Shown: positions 49,105 to 63,800, counted from the stretch's first letter. The stretch is 64,000 bases of DNA from Lanius collurio (GCA_020086605.1 JACBWW010000015.1:6407513-6471512); one strand, 5' to 3'. The notes: generated by a model from the sequence alone, not told the origin. Numbers and translations are program-made.

Positions 49105-52100
49105 AAAATTACAGCAGATCCAATGCACTAAAAACCCATTTTTGGTAGAATTGTCCTCTTATATGTAGTTCCTTATTCTAACATTTTTTCAATTTTTAAT
49201 GTTGTAAGATCAACATGTATGATATTCTTCTATGTACAGGCCATATGAAAATTCTGTGCCATGAAAATATTTTCTTTTAGCCTTGAAGTAAAGCTAATAA
49301 AGCTAATGTATAGTCTGGTGCATTCTACAAGTATTTGTATTCTAGTTCAGATTAATTTGTTGCAGGTGCTGAACATATGCAAATGTATTATTCATCTAAA
49401 TTTTTGTAGTTATAACACTGCATAAAAATTTAAACTGAGGCAAAACTATGCCAAATATGATCTTGACAAATATCCCTAATAAATCAAAAGAGATTTCTCT
49501 CTACTGGTAAGAAAATCCTAGCAAATCCACATTTAAGACAGGTACAGGAGAAATGACATGGGTAGTTTTTTAGATCAAGACTTTGATGTTTCTTTAGATT
49601 TCCAGTGAAAACTGGTGGACTTCTGCCTGTTATTAAATGAACTTCTAAGACTTCACATTAGATAAAGCAAGGTTTATATTCCTGATGTATCATTTAGATC
49701 CTTTATGGATTCAGTTTGTTTTTGAAGCTCATCTTCAACAGTCCATCCCTTCGTAAACACCAGTCTTCAAAGGACTGTGTTTTGAAATAAGGATTATTTG
49801 AATTTGGGTTCTGCTTCTGTTCAAGTGAGGGGTCATCCTTTGACCTTGCCCACATTTTACTGAAACTAATTTTCTGGTCTTTCTAAAGAGATAATAATCT
49901 CATCCTGCTAAGAACAGCTCAATTTTTTAGCTTGAAGTAAAGAACATGATAATACTGTTTCACTTGGTACAGTCTTCTCTTTCTTTCATTTCAACTACCA
50001 TTTATCAATGTCTCAAAGTACTACAATTCAGTTTATTTGTGTTATTAGGACTCCTTCCATGTAGATTAGGATAATAAATTTTAGATGATCTGTTTTCAGA
50101 AGCAGACATATTGCTGTCTAAGCCTAACAGAGAGGAGAACCCTTTTAAAAAAGGAGAAACTCTTGTTTTAAAAGGTCCTTTGCTTTAATTGCTGGTATAG
50201 TTACTAAAAAGGTAGAATTTATGTTCTTCAAATTTCCTTATAGTAAAACTTTATAAATTAAGTTCTACTTGTTTCCAGGCATTCTTCTATTTGTTTGTTT
50301 GTTGAGACTGTTGTATGCCATTCCACCTAGAAAACACCATTTCTTGCTTAGCTGTTAATGTTTCTGCTTTCAGAGTCCACAGATTAGAAACTGGTTTGCT
50401 TTTACATTTTTTATCATCATTTTATGTAAAATTAATGTGTGTGAGTGTTAGAATGATAGTTATTATATTAATTCTATAGTTGTTGAAACTCTTATTACTT
50501 AATACAGTAGGATATTAGAGTACACTTAATATTCATACAGCCACTCTGAGCTTTGGGGTTGCTTTTTAACTATTGCTAAGCCTTTAATTAAATCAAGGTT
50601 TGTGCCCATGAAAAATTCCCCTGCAACAGATTTCTTGGCAAAAAGTCTTGACATGGAAAAAAAAATGTAAAATGGTGATTGTTCTCTTAACTAATCATCA
50701 CTTTTCTAAAGATGAGAACAGTATCTTCAGCAGAATTTTAAGGAGTGGAAAACAGTTTCTGACCTTTCTCTGACTCCCTTTTAGGTCCAAGAGAAGTCTG
50801 CTTCTCTGCCATGGTGGATAAAATGAAGGTAAAGGGACCCAAAATAGTCCACTAGTTCTCCTCAAGAAAATTGGAAGTTAGAATTTTTCTGATAATCAGA
50901 CTAGTGTATGAAGTACATGTAGTACATATACACATAGTATAGAAAGTCTTCAACTTTCCCTGTCTCCTGGCATAGTTTATATCTACCGATTCCTATTCCT
51001 TTCCAAGGAGCAAAGGTGACCTCCTATGGAACATAAGATACAAATATATTCTTTGACCAGAATGTTTACTCAGCCTTTGGAAATCAAGAAACTTAATCTA
51101 GTTTTTAAATAATTTCCACAAAGTATCACTCATATACAAACTTTTCTTTATATATACGTCAGTTCTTCATTCATTATGATTGAATTTAAATTTAAATCAG
51201 AGGTAGAGCCCTTATCGAGATTCACAATCTAGTCAAACATATATACATCTTGAATTTCCTCTTTAAGGCCTCTGGTGACTTTTCCTTATCTGTACTCTTT
51301 CCCTGCCATCTTTGTAGTCTATTAGAAATTAATGGATTACCTTGACAGCAGCCACCTGAACTGGCAAGCTTTTTCTTGTAAGTTGTTCTTTTTTGGTTTG
51401 GAATTACAGGTTAGGGTCAAGCCATTCTGAGACCAGAGTAGACTGTAAAAAACACCCCCAATGGATTAGTCCTAATTTATTTGACCCAGGTGTTCCTGTA
51501 ATTGTGACACACTGAAAAATTTCACAGTGTTTTAATGGCCCTTAAAGTTACATTTCCACCTGCTCCTTCTGGCAGCGTGGTATTGCTCACATTCTTTATG
51601 TTCCTTTGTTTATTTAGGTGTGTTTCTTTGTTTCTGTATCTAATTTAGCACATTTTAAAAAAGAGGGAATAGTAAAATTTAAAAGGCTGGTAGTGAGAGT
51701 TTCTCACATTACCACCACATGCACTACTAACACACAGGTGTCCACCAGAGGAACAGGTAAAGTACGGTGTGAATGATATTCATAATGAATGTTTCCCCAG
51801 ATGCAATTAAACATCTGTTATATACACTATGTAGCACATTTCTTTCCTACATTGCTATCAGAATATGTTAAAACAGAACCCCACAGGGAGTTCCCTAAAA
51901 CTTGCATATCCACCTGTGTCTCTTTTGATGGGGTGAAAGACAATGTCATTTCACCAAAAAACCTTCTATCTGAAAACTTCAGCAGTAAGATCTTTCAACA
52001 GCTGATGCTTGAACCTGCTTATTCTGTGATCTGTGCTCCAGAAGACACCAGTTCTGCCACATTTTGAAGATTGTTCAAGCAGTCCATGATGTGGTTGATG

Positions 52101-55100
52101 TAAACAATGACACTTCTGCCAGGAAAACAGGCAAAGAAACCAGGCATGAAGAAAATTCAGGAACAGAAGAGGGAAGGGTAGCAAGCTGAATTCTAAAACA
52201 CCCACATTAGAATGCTTTTCCATAATAAATAAGAGCCAAAAGTCCTGGAAGAATCTTCTGGTCAGTGTCTTCCTGAAAAATGTTGCAAAAAATAAGACTC
52301 TGTGTAATATAATAACTGCTTGCAGCTCAAAAATGCTAGAATCTGCTTATTTGTAATGCTCTGTATCTGTAGTTTCCCCAAAATAGTAAAAAACCAGCAA
52401 GAATCAGGGTTATCTTCCTACAGAGTTTCAAATAGACATCAACCTATCTATTAAATTAGTTATATCTTTTAATCTTTGTTAAATCTTTGTAGCTTTGCTG
52501 GTCATTCTCATTGAGGACAACTTCTTCCACTGGGCCCAAATTTGATACTATGTAATAAATCCCAACCCAAATGCTTGATTCTTGCCTCAAACTGATCTTG
52601 ACTGTACTTCTATGTACCTTTCTGTTGCATTTTATCCTGTTTTTAGCAGTAGATACTGCCCATGCCATTCTTTTCAGTTGTGACCAGTACTAAACATTGA
52701 CTTTTAAATCCTGTTTCCATGTACAAGTGCAAATAATTCTATTTTAAATCTTTCATTTTTCAGAAAACTGCCTTACTTCTTCCTCATTCTGAAGCCAATT
52801 CAGCTGCTCACTGTTCATGAGGAGTCACTGGCACTTGATGTTGCTAAATGTATGTAAGGATTTGCTTATAACCTCACCACAGCTGCATTTCAACATTGAA
52901 AGGATTTATTAATTTACTGTATTTCATCTGCTTTGTCATCTTGGCATCTATGAGTCTGAATTGACCGATGTCCAATGTAATAAAGAGTACCAAGCGTGGG
53001 TCAAGCATGTCTGACACTTGCACGTTGTTATCAGCGGGCTAAGGAGTTCAGCTCTCAATCATCCAAAGTCATGTCTTCCAATTCATCTAACCTACTAAGT
53101 ATCCAGTTTAAGAACGTGTTGAAAAGTGACCATGATTGCCTTCTCATTTCATACTAAACACTGACCTGAAGCTTTTGTTTAATTTCTGTCACTGTTTAGC
53201 ATACAGTACACATAACTTCTATACATGTAATTGGTCCCTGAATGTTATTGCTGTACAGTTTTTCCTGTTTTCCATCGTGGTCTCCTCCTAGAGGAGTCTT
53301 TCTAAAATTAATAAAAACGTCTTCTAGTACTATTTTCTTTCTTCTGTCTCTTTCCATCCCCATCAGTTTTTGCTGAAGTTGACATTCTGACTTGTGGCCA
53401 GAAATTGTATGATTGTTTTCAACAAGTTCATATTAGTTTGGTCTTTTGATCTTCTCGCTGTCTGAAAATGTAGTGGAAAAAAAACTGAATGAGACAAAAC
53501 ACATGTATAGATAGGCAAGTAAAAATGCTACAAATTTATTTTGGAATTTCTTGCTTATAGCTATTTCCTATTTCCTATTAACATAACCTCTGTCATCACC
53601 TGCATTTTCATAAACAGAAATACAGTAGAGCAGAACCTAGCTTGCTAGCTATAAGATAAAATACCAACAGCAGTTGGGCACACCACAGCACAAGGTACAG
53701 GCCCAAACCTCTTAGCACCAGGATTGGGTGGAGGTTTTTTCTCTGGTTTTGCAGTAAGCCAACATGGATTTTATGTGATAGACAATAACAATACAAGGAT
53801 AGTCATCACATAGCAGGAAACATGTCTTCAAATTGCACACCTGCTGACCATCTCACAAATTTTATAGCAAGGAAAATATGCTGGCAGAAGCTAAGTTTGT
53901 GAAAACTACAAGATAATCAGTTCTGTCCTCTGCCTCAGAGGACAACTTTAGATTATAGTGCTGAGCAGAGAAAGAGTTGAATTTAAAACATACCACCTAG
54001 ATTGGAGTTATTGTCCCCATTTAAGAGTTTGCATTTGGGTAACTTAGCAAGTAACACAGCACTGTTGGAGCAAATCTGTAGAGTACAAGAGCTGCTACTG
54101 AGGGTTTAATGCAAGTAATATATGCATTTCAGAATTTTCTGTTACTTTGTGAGGCTCAGAGCTGATCTCCTTCTCTGCCTACCAGTTCAAAGATAGTGCA
54201 TCTTCCAGAATTTGTTTTCCAGAATTTGAAAGGAAAATAACACATGCTGGTCTGAGACCACCTTGCAAGCCTCTGGAAAGTTATGCAGAAAAGCCCCCTT
54301 AATCCATTTAATTACATCAGTATGGACACTTCCTGGGAAAAGTGAAAGCTAAAGACCCATGCTAGAAATCAAAAGGAAGAGCAAAATACAAAGACTTTAA
54401 AGTTGGGCAAAAGGAGGACTAGATTAACCATGGGGCTAGGAATTTATGTATTTCAGATAGTCCAGATTCACATGGGTCTTTGGTTCACTGGTTGTTTAGA
54501 GGAAGTTATAGCCTTCAAATAATTAGATGTCTTGTGGAAGTTTCTTATCTCCTTCTTCTATTTTTGTAAGAGAATGTATAAACTATGCAACAGACATGGA
54601 AGTGAAAAATCATTTTTAACAGTGGTAATTTCCCCTTTAATTAGAACCTTTCATATTTCCTCTTGTGAGCCCATCATTTTGGGGAAAATGCGAAAGAGGG
54701 AGAAGAAAATGGAAGACAGAAAAATAAAGACATGGATTTGTTTTGGGTTGGGGAAAAATGTGAGCAAAACAAATTTCTGTAGAATGAAAGAAAGATTTTT
54801 CCCTTTAAAAATATTAGCTACTCTTCTTATATTGAAAAACGTTTTTTCATGTTCTTACCAATTTGGATACCTCAAACAAGTTTTTAGACTGGGTGTGTTT
54901 GCTTGCAGGTGGGTGATGAGAGAGGGGGAGATTATATTTTATTACCACCCTTTCACATGTTAATATATTTTTTAATGCACATTAGAAAGTACTCAGAGAG
55001 CTTACTTTTCTATTAAACAGAAAATATTTTGTATTAGCAAATTACATGCTGGAAACATTAATTAATTTCAATTATAGCTTCAGCAGCACTTCAGTAGCAT

Positions 55101-55123
55101 TGCGTATTTTCATTTTTCATGTA
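49105..55123. other. Long gene-free AT-rich stretch
   Basis: About 6 kb without a recognisable gene, RNA or transposon. The largest frames are 143 codons (54532-54963, plus strand, Lys/Phe-rich) and 92 codons (51789-52067, plus strand). Neither has a domain or convincing splice signals on both sides. Short direct repeats such as TCCAGAATTTG near 54206-54229 are slippage-scale. Confidence 0.5.
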
Positions 55124-55136
55124 TTTTTTTTTTTTT
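55124..55136. repeat. Poly(T) tract, 13 bases
   Basis: Uninterrupted T13 run in AT-rich unique DNA, with no associated element recognised. Confidence 0.85.
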
Positions 55137-56079
55137 AATATTTTCATAATAAGGGTTACGTATGCCTTATGTCTCAGATTTTTGCCCTTTAGACAGTACC
55201 ATCTTCTTGGACATATCATATCCAATTGTTTAAAAGTGTAAGAACTCTTTAGTGACTCATACATTCAAGGGGCAAAGTTAAGCAATTGTAGTGCTGAATT
55301 CATAAACTTCTGCATGCTTAAAGCTATAATCACCCGGACAATCCATTTGCTTTTGCTTTAGAATAGCTATATATCCTCACATGTAAATAAGTAGGTATCA
55401 GCTTGTATTCTATGTGCAAAATGGTGTACTCTGTTTATCTTCTATCTCTGCTATGTTTGCCATCTTGTCTGTTGAAATATCACTTTGGGGCTGAAGAGAT
55501 TGAATAACTTCAGAATAACTTTCATTCCCCCTTGAAAATTTGATTTTTATCCCGTTATCTATGATTTTTCTTCTCTCAAAATTATACTGTCTTGTAATGC
55601 TCAAGTAGCCAACATTCAGTCCCAGACTAAAAAGCTATTGAATTCAGATATCTCACAATACTATTGAGTTGGGAATCAAGACTCCATGAGGAAAATAAAT
55701 GTCATTGTCACAATCACCAAGGATCACTAGCTCCCCTAGAATTTTAAATAATTATGTTCTTAAGCATAAACAAATTATCTAAAGTCATTTTTGCAACATG
55801 TCCCTGCATTATCCTTATGCATGCTGCTGAACAAGTCTGACTGTAAGAATGAAGCAGTATGGAAAAGGGTTCCTATAAAAAAACGGAATTAATCTTCTCT
55901 GGTTTCTAAAAATTTGGTATTTTTGCATAAGATTCTTTCATATAATCTATGCTCTTGTATGTTATAGTTTTAGCATCACTATTTGCTGATTTAGACCAAA
56001 GAGCTTCATCCCCTCACAAATTATTATCCATGTCTATAATTTGCTCGTACTTGTATCTGGGAGAGCTACTAGGATATGT
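55137..56079. other. Gene-free AT-rich DNA
   Basis: Nothing recognisable. Short frames only. Confidence 0.55.
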
Positions 56080-56660
56080 GCTTTTCCCTTTACAGCTCAA
56101 AGAAAGAAAAGAGAAGCTCACAGTCCATGCACACATACAGAGCTTGGCAGAAATTACCATTATCCCGCGCCATGTATAAAGCTTTCACTAAGAGCTCCCT
56201 TCATCCAGTAAATGAAGATGAATGCTTATTAGGAAAAAAAGGGCTTGCTGTGATCAACTTCCCAAAAATAATCAGAGTGAGGCACGCAACCTGAACATTA
56301 GGGCCCTTAATGGCTGCTTTGGAGTGAACTGAGGAAGGCTAAGGATCCTTGGCTGCTTGCACTGAGTCATAACTTTTTAAACAAGGCCCTAAGTCAGAGC
56401 TATCAGTCCTGTGGTGCTGTTTTCCTGGCTCAAGATAAGCCTGTCTCTTTCTATCCCAGGCTAGGGCCTGTGATTTAACATAGCAATGACAGCAATTGCT
56501 AGACCCAAAAACATCCTTAGCAACTCTCATCTAATACAAATCACTTATTCTTTGTGAAAGATGAGTGAGTCATGCAAGTAACAGCCGGCACATTAAGAGT
56601 ACATTGTTAAAGTGTGCTTTAATTAGTTATGTGGCATATAATGATGTGGGGTCAAATAAT
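56080..56660. promoter_or_regulatory. Candidate conserved non-coding element
   Basis: Complex unique sequence with two AP-1/MAF-type TGAGTCA cores (GCACTGAGTCATAAC at 56359-56373 and GATGAGTGAGTCATGCA at 56561-56577), a GATA site (CAAGATAAGCC) and homeodomain cores (CTTTAATTAGTTATG at about 56616-56630). The local CpGs (CCGCGCC, GCCGGC) are unusual for the surroundings. The motif families are known, but their use here is unproven. Confidence 0.25.
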
Positions 56661-57270
56661 AATTTAATTTTTGTACACTATCCTTTTTTTGTACATTACC
56701 AGTGGACCACCCTCTATGATGAAGGAACTCTCAACAACATACAGGATACTTAACAGGATACTTACTAGAGAACATGAGAAAATTCTTTATTCTTTTGCCA
56801 CAATAGTTTTTTACGTGTTTTTAAAGTGCTTTTTGTGTTATATAAGTGACTTTGAAAGTTGTGGCACAAAACTTTGTAAAATATCATTGGAAAAAAGAAA
56901 ACAGATGCAAACCCTATGCCATAAAATTAAATGAGCTTTTTAGACAAAGTATAACATACCACTTAGCTATTAATTTTTACTTCTACATCATAAAAGCCTA
57001 AGGCTAACCCTTTATATATCTCTAAGCATACTGAAGTGGGTTTCTGGAAGAAAAATCTTTGGTTCATTTTTGTTATATCAAATAATGCAATACCACACTG
57101 ATTAAAAAAATAAACCACATCATCAACAACAAAAAAACACTCTGAAGTGACTCCATATAGAAGATGTATTTACTTTAGTTAGTACAGTAGCACATAAGAA
57201 AAAGGATTTTGCAAAAAATTAAAATAACTCACTCATAAAATAAACCTGCAAGCAGAAAAGTAAGCAGTAA
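56661..57270. other. Gene-free AT-rich DNA
   Basis: Unique sequence with a 12-base direct repeat (AGGATACTTA around 56743-56765). No gene recognised. Confidence 0.5.
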
Positions 57271-57274
57271 ACTC

Positions 57275-57320
57275 TAAGGTTTAGCGCTTCATATTTTGAG
57301 TTCAAGTCCTCTCCACAAAC
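57275..57320 (+). repeat. Possible SINE B-box relic
   Basis: GAGTTCAAGTCCTC at about 57299-57312 matches a polymerase III box B (GGTTCAANNCC), and GGTTTAGCGCTTC lies about 20 bases upstream where the anticodon-arm part of a tRNA-derived SINE would be. Box A and the tail are not recognisable, so this may be coincidence. Confidence 0.25.
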
Positions 57321-60300
57321 ATGGGATTATAACCTTATAATCAGACCAGAATTATGGATCGTTGAAATCAGGGAATTAGTTCTTTGATGCCAACAAGATT
57401 ATATTTTTTATACTTCATTTATACCGCTGTTCACATTCACTTTATTCACAGCATTTTAACATTTGCTGAAGAGCAGTGACTCAAGAACTTGAACATAAAC
57501 CTGCAAATGTGTTGATTTCAGCTTCCATGTTAGACAAATTTAAAGGCACAAGCAAATGTGTACACACTCATACATTTTGTAGAGTACTACTTCAGCCTTT
57601 GCCAGACAGCCATACAGGCAATGTCACTGTGACCCTACAGAGAACTTGTGGCTCAAGCAGAACCCTACACAGATGCAAGTAGTCACTCTGTGTAGCACCA
57701 ATTATAGGAACTGAGTCCTGGGGGGAAGAGGACAAATCATCATTGTTATATCCCCCTTAGGAAATGAAGTCTCACTTTGGTTATTCTTATTAGTGGCCAC
57801 CAGTGTCAGTGGTGTGACCGTGCAGAGATTGACAAGGTGTCCTCACAAGGGCTCTAGAGGACAGAAATCAAGAAATTATAGCAATTCCATGGTATGGGGA
57901 GCTCTCGCCTCCAAAAATATGTGGCTTCTTTCCTATGCAATTTTTATGAAGCCCATTTCTTTTTCATCTCATTTAATCCTTGAGCTGTCTCTTTGGCCGA
58001 TGACTACATTTGAATGTCTCTCCCACATTCAGACCCAGCAGAGTCATGGTGAAAAGATGGATACTGACAGTGTCAACATGGAAATCCAACTCCTGCCATA
58101 GTCACCTCACATTTATTTCTCTCATTTACAAAGTTTGCCATTGTCTTCTACACTCTTATCATCCTACTGGACTAGTAGCATAGAGTTGAATTTCTTTACA
58201 AATGATCTTGAATTCTCAGACTGTCACCCTATGTATTTTATTATGTGAAAGCAATAAAGAAGCTTCTTACCTCCTACACGCTATTCTGTAATTGTTGCCA
58301 CTGCGCCAACAGATCCATTTTAGAGTATTAGTCTTGACACATAGACGACTTCATAATCTAAAATGTAATTATTTGATTGATTGCTCCTTATGTTTCTCCC
58401 TAAATGTGATTCCATCAGGATCTGCTGATAGGAATTTTCTCTTCCTAAGAGCTATGAACTTGGGACCAAGACTTTCACATGCTGAACTCTTTCTCTAAGT
58501 CCTTTGGGTAATTCCCACAGCAGCCCCTGAGGCAGTTCATTCTCTTTTAAAGATCCAGAGACAGGATTATAATACATTTACCTGGTACTAGCTTAACAAA
58601 ACTGACTATTTTTTTCATTAAAAACTAAGAATGATAATATCATGAAGGTTTCTGAAAGCATTACTTGACTTCTATAGACGTCCCTCCCAAATAAACATCC
58701 ACTACAGCTAGGATTTGAAGGTCAACAAGGCTATTTTGTAGCATGCACAATACTTGAGTTAGAACTTTAAAAGTTCAGTGTTCCAGTATCATCATTAATG
58801 TTTTTTATCATTGCTGACATGAACTAATGAAGTACTAAACTAGACATGTACTAATTCATAATAATCAAATTGTCAGTTTGGACTGCTTATCCACTCTCCC
58901 ATTTGATTTATAGATTCATAATTTTCTTCATTCACAAATTAAGACATATCAGTAGCATATTAAAGCAAAGTTAAAAGTCAGCTGGATAAATTCTTTAAAG
59001 TACTCTTTGCCATGATGTATTTTGTAATTGTAGCCAAAGAAAAGCCATCTTGAAGGTCTCACTCTGAGCAGTCAAAATGGAGAAATCAGTTTAAATGTTA
59101 AAATGACATTAAGGAGGTTCAGTCCGTCCTTCGTGCAGGTATTCCCTTGGTGGTATTAGGAACAAAAACCCAACCTCCCTGTCTCTAGATGCTTGTAACA
59201 TGTCTTGCAGGTCCATTAATGGAAAGTAAATATCATTTAAATCTTCTGAAAATTTTATATAACGTATATAAGAGATAACAAGACCAGAGTAAAGACTAAG
59301 GTTGGTTGATATTCATATGAGTAACTAAAAATGGCTAATAAGTCTCCATTTAATTTATAGATGGGCACAGTATTTTAACAGAGAGTCATTCAAAGCAGAA
59401 CCCTAATTTATTGATCTACAGTTAAATTTGGAAAGACAATAACTTTGCCCACTGAGTATAAGGGAGGCTGGACTCTTAAATCAGACCTCTAAAGACAGAA
59501 TATCTGTTATGTGAAATACTACATAGAGAAGGATGATATCATAGAGAATAAAGTCACTAGTAAATAGTAGGGGCATTATCAGGTAAAACTCCTATGAAGT
59601 TTGAATTCATGGATGAATGTGGACTCTGATTTCTCAGTTGAGCATCTTGTAGCTTTGCTATTAATAAATAATTCATTAGTATGTTGTACACACTATTGGT
59701 TCTCAACAAGACTTTTCTGAATACATTTCCAAAGCATGTGGTTAGGCCAGTGGCACAATTTCAAGTCAATACATCACTCAGGAGTACTGAAAGAGACCTC
59801 TTATTCTATTATTACTCTCAAATTACACTACTCCAAAAGTTAGCTAATTAGCAGCCAAGTATGACAGTTTCATCCTGTGATGGTTTCCTGTCTGTGAAAG
59901 GATATCAGTTTAAGTACTGCTTGCTGAGATTTGGTATTGTATATCACAGAAGTGGGCTTCAAGGCACTTGCAGATTGTCTTCTTGAGAACTCTAAGTGTT
60001 TTGCTGAATATGTTCCAAAGAGCCTGACTTTTCAAAAAAATGTGAATACTTAACACACTTGGCCTTAACACATGCAGTAGTTTTTGTAGCGTGATGGTAA
60101 TTATTCATATTGGTAAGATAAAAGATAGATTACTAAACTCAGTATAAAATAAAACTGGCACAAACACAAGACACAAGGAAAGTCCAAGATAGTCTGCTTT
60201 CTTAGCCTGGGAAATCCATCTGTATGGTACTGAAGGAGAAAGAGCAAAGGATGGTAGATTGAAAGAAGATTGTAAAGAAACATACGGAAAAATGAGATTG

Positions 60301-60860
60301 AACTATTTTAAAGAAAGCAGTAGCTAAATTAGAGAAATGGAAATTAGCTGGCAAGAAATACAGCCTAGGAAAGACAGTGGTAAGAGAGAATAAATATTTC
60401 AGGAGGCTTCTAAATGGTATTACAGATTTTCTGGTTTTGTTGTAAAGATGACTGCACTGTCATTTGATAGTGAGCAGTAGGTTTTGCACATTGTTAAAAA
60501 TGTAAACAAAAAATTATATTTTTCATTAATCACTGCCAGATATAGCAGGTCACTTTAAATAAATCAACTGATTTTACTTTGAATAAAGACTTATCAGCTA
60601 CCTCAAATAGCTACACTGAGTTTTGATTGAGTTTAAGAACAATCATCAAGTATTTCTTGCCAGTAAGTTTGGAGATTGGAATTAACTTTTAAACAAAGAG
60701 TAGCTGAACACTAATTACACCTCTTCCCTGAGGTTATCACATTACCACAGGTGATGCTCCCTGTATTTCATTTATGTAATTATGCAATTTATATTTGCAG
60801 AAAATTTCATCCAAAATTTGTCCACTGTGTAATAAATTAGTTTTTATAAGAGTGATTTAG
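57321..60860. other. Gene-free AT-rich DNA
   Basis: About 3.5 kb without gene, RNA or transposon that I can support. The 102-codon frame at 57793-58101 has no motif. Confidence 0.5.
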
Positions 60861-60875
60861 GCACAATAATTATTC

Positions 60876-60899
60876 ACTGCATATTTTACAATATGCAGT
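60876..60899. repeat. Perfect hairpin: 10-bp arms, 4-base loop
   Basis: ACTGCATATT at 60876-60885 and its exact reverse complement AATATGCAGT at 60890-60899 flank TTAC. The surrounding 180 bases are rich in octamer/homeodomain-like AT cores (GTAATTATGCAATTTATATT just upstream). The stem is too short for a microRNA precursor. A palindromic protein-binding site or chance is more likely. Confidence 0.85.
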
Positions 60900-63800
60900 T
60901 ATAAATTATTCTATTACATTTTTTAAAAAGTGATTAACTTAATAAAAAAAATAGAGTTGAAGGTGTATCTTATATCAGGTATATGAATCCTGATAGCTCA
61001 AGTTTTATGGACATTCTTGGAAAAATATTTTCTTTTCAGTTTACTTGACTTCTTTCGGTTTCTAAACTGGCTTAGAGCCAAAAGTGAAGCTTTGCCAGTG
61101 TTATCAATTTCCTTCCAACTTTGAGTCAAAGCCACTAAGTATACAGTTTCTGTATAATCTCATAACTTTTGCTAGATTTAGTTTATTTTTCTGGTAATCT
61201 TGATTTTTTTTTCTTTTTAACTTTACTAAACTTTTTATCATATAACAGATAAGAGATGGTAAGAGTCAGTCCAATTAGAATTGGCTTAAACCATGAGATT
61301 TTGAAGTCTTTGTATGGTGTCTTCTGTGTTTTATCACTTGTTCTGCAACAGTCCATCCTCAATTTAACATCAATGGCTATAAAACAGAAAATCTAAAAAG
61401 GCAGACATGAATATAATGCTAATAAAGTAGATTTTTCCCTGTTGTTTACAGGAGAATACTAAAAAAAAACTTATTGAGTTTTCAAGAATTCACATATTTT
61501 TAAAACTTGTGTACTTTTACATTTTTTTATAAGTAATGCTGGAAACTCTGTTTATGCCTTTTATCATCTGATCATATTAAATTTTGTTGCTGTTTTCCCA
61601 GTGATTTCCCTTAATAAAGTTGATTAAGTATGTGATTTCCTAATAGCTATCATTAATACCATAGCATATCTAGCATATATCTTACCTCTGGGTCTGTTAA
61701 GGAAGCTTTTCCAAAAATCATCCCTCTGCCAGGACGAAGATATAGCTTGACAAAGAGAGGTTGCCCACAATCCTTTGAGTGGGTATAACCGTGATCAGAT
61801 CTCCAAGCACAGGTATTTTAAATGTAAGCAAATGGGAACTGAGTGGGAGTGAATACTGCTCTCCTGTTGAGCAGCCAGACCTGCTGACGAGGGTTGACTC
61901 AAAATCCATAAGCCTGATGTGCCCAGGTTGCACACAGCAGTTTCTCACCTTGCACACACCTTGCAGATGTAGATTCTTCCACATTTACCTGGGACTCTCA
62001 AATATCTGAAAGCCCATCCAACTCAGCTTGTATAGTTTTTTTCTGTCTAATGAAGATTGCCTAATAAATATTCTTTACCTTTATAACCTTTGGCCTTCAT
62101 TCAAAATAGTATTTAAGCCTACTTGAATCTAGTAGGAGCCAGCTGGCATACTGACTGAGAATAGTTTTTCCCTGCCCGAAGTTTTAGACTACTTTGAGAC
62201 CACAGTATAATAATAAATATAAGTAATAAAATATCATTATTATTTCATCAATCAGTAGCAGCCTGAAGAGTAAACCAATAAAATCTGTTATTCCTGACAC
62301 CTCTAATTTTTTGCTCCAGTTACAGTTTTTAAAATATGTCATTTGCCAAGCTACTGGATATTTCCAATTAAAGAAGCAGTCAAAAAAGCTAAAAAGCTTG
62401 TTAGCTAATGTCTGACAATCAGCCATACGCTAAGTCTTACCAAAACCAAGTGGCTTTCATTATTTCCAGTAGAGACTGAAAATTATAGGATTAAAGAAAT
62501 TGATTCCAATTATTTAGGATCCCATTCCAAGCACATATAATAAATCAAGCCGTAAGTGGCATCAGTCTCACTAAAATATAGCAATTGCACATTACCACTG
62601 AAGAATATGTGTTTAGCCATTGGCCATTTCTTTTTTCAGGGGGAATTGCAGATATATGATGGAATTCCAGCTACTTGTAGAAAGTCCAGCCACATGGTCA
62701 TAAATAGAATTTTGTGACGTGTAAACTTCGGATGACTAAGATTTGGTTATAAAATAACATAACACTCCATATTGGGAAATCTTTTTAAAGTTGAGTGGCT
62801 CCTTTTATTCTCTATATATCAGCTTCCTAATGGCTTTTCAACAGTTTGAGCCATTTTCTGAAATTACCACAGCTGCTTCACATTAGTTATGGGGTTTTGT
62901 TGCTAAGAGGCTTTCTGCTTGCTGAGTTTCACTAGATCCTTAAACTAGATTTTTTTTGTTGTTGATTGCATATTCACAGCAAACACTATAATGGAATGAG
63001 GGTTGACATAAGTTTTCCTTCCAAATTGGTTCAAAGGGTGCAGAGACTTTCAAACTGCTAATAGCAGAGCTGTCTTAGGTAATGCTGCCTCCATCTATTG
63101 ACTAAACAAGTCACTGTCCTGAAGACTTCAGTATGTTTTGTACTGTCCCCTTCTCTTGTTGCATGTTTCATAGAGCTGAATTTTGTATTTGTTTTAATGT
63201 TTTGACAATAATAATATTTCCACTAACAAGCATATTTAGAGACAGAATCCATGAATTCCACCAGTTCACAAGGAATGGAAGGTAACTTCTACAAGAAGGA
63301 AGTGGGACATACCTGAGAGCAGAAGGAGCTGCTGGACCCAGTTCACCAGCATTCTGCTTGCCGAGCAGTCGCTTCCATCCAAGTGGTCAATACAACACAT
63401 TCTGTGCTACCATTTAGGCCTGGCCACCAGTTTCATTGTCTGAACCAAGAGGAAACAAGGTAAAAATGAACAGCAACCAGGTCCCAGGAGGAGTAATTAA
63501 ACAGTAGTCCCTGTCTAGAATAAAAGTCATGGAAAGCGAAGAGAAAGAAGTATGTGATGGATGAAAGGGGGTAAAGACTGACAGGAATACTTGCACCAGA
63601 AATGTTACCAGGACAGAAATATAAGCTGGAGTAGACCAGTCATGAAAGAGAGTGATTCACAGTATGTACCTGAGCAATACCTAAATGTTGAACCAGTGTT
63701 TTCTTTCATGACAACTCAGGTCTCTACTTCAACTGGACAGGGATGGCGAATTTCAGCTGAAAAACTGGATGCTGTGTGACAAAGAGATGCTGGGCTGCCA

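Noticed and set aside
51789..52067. 92-codon frame preceded by TTTCCCCAG, possible exon
   Set aside because: The putative acceptor has a short pyrimidine tract, no donor is evident, and the peptide matches nothing I recognise.
54532..54963. 143-codon plus-strand open frame
   Set aside because: Lys/Phe-rich composition mirrors AT-rich DNA, with no recognisable family and no supporting signals.
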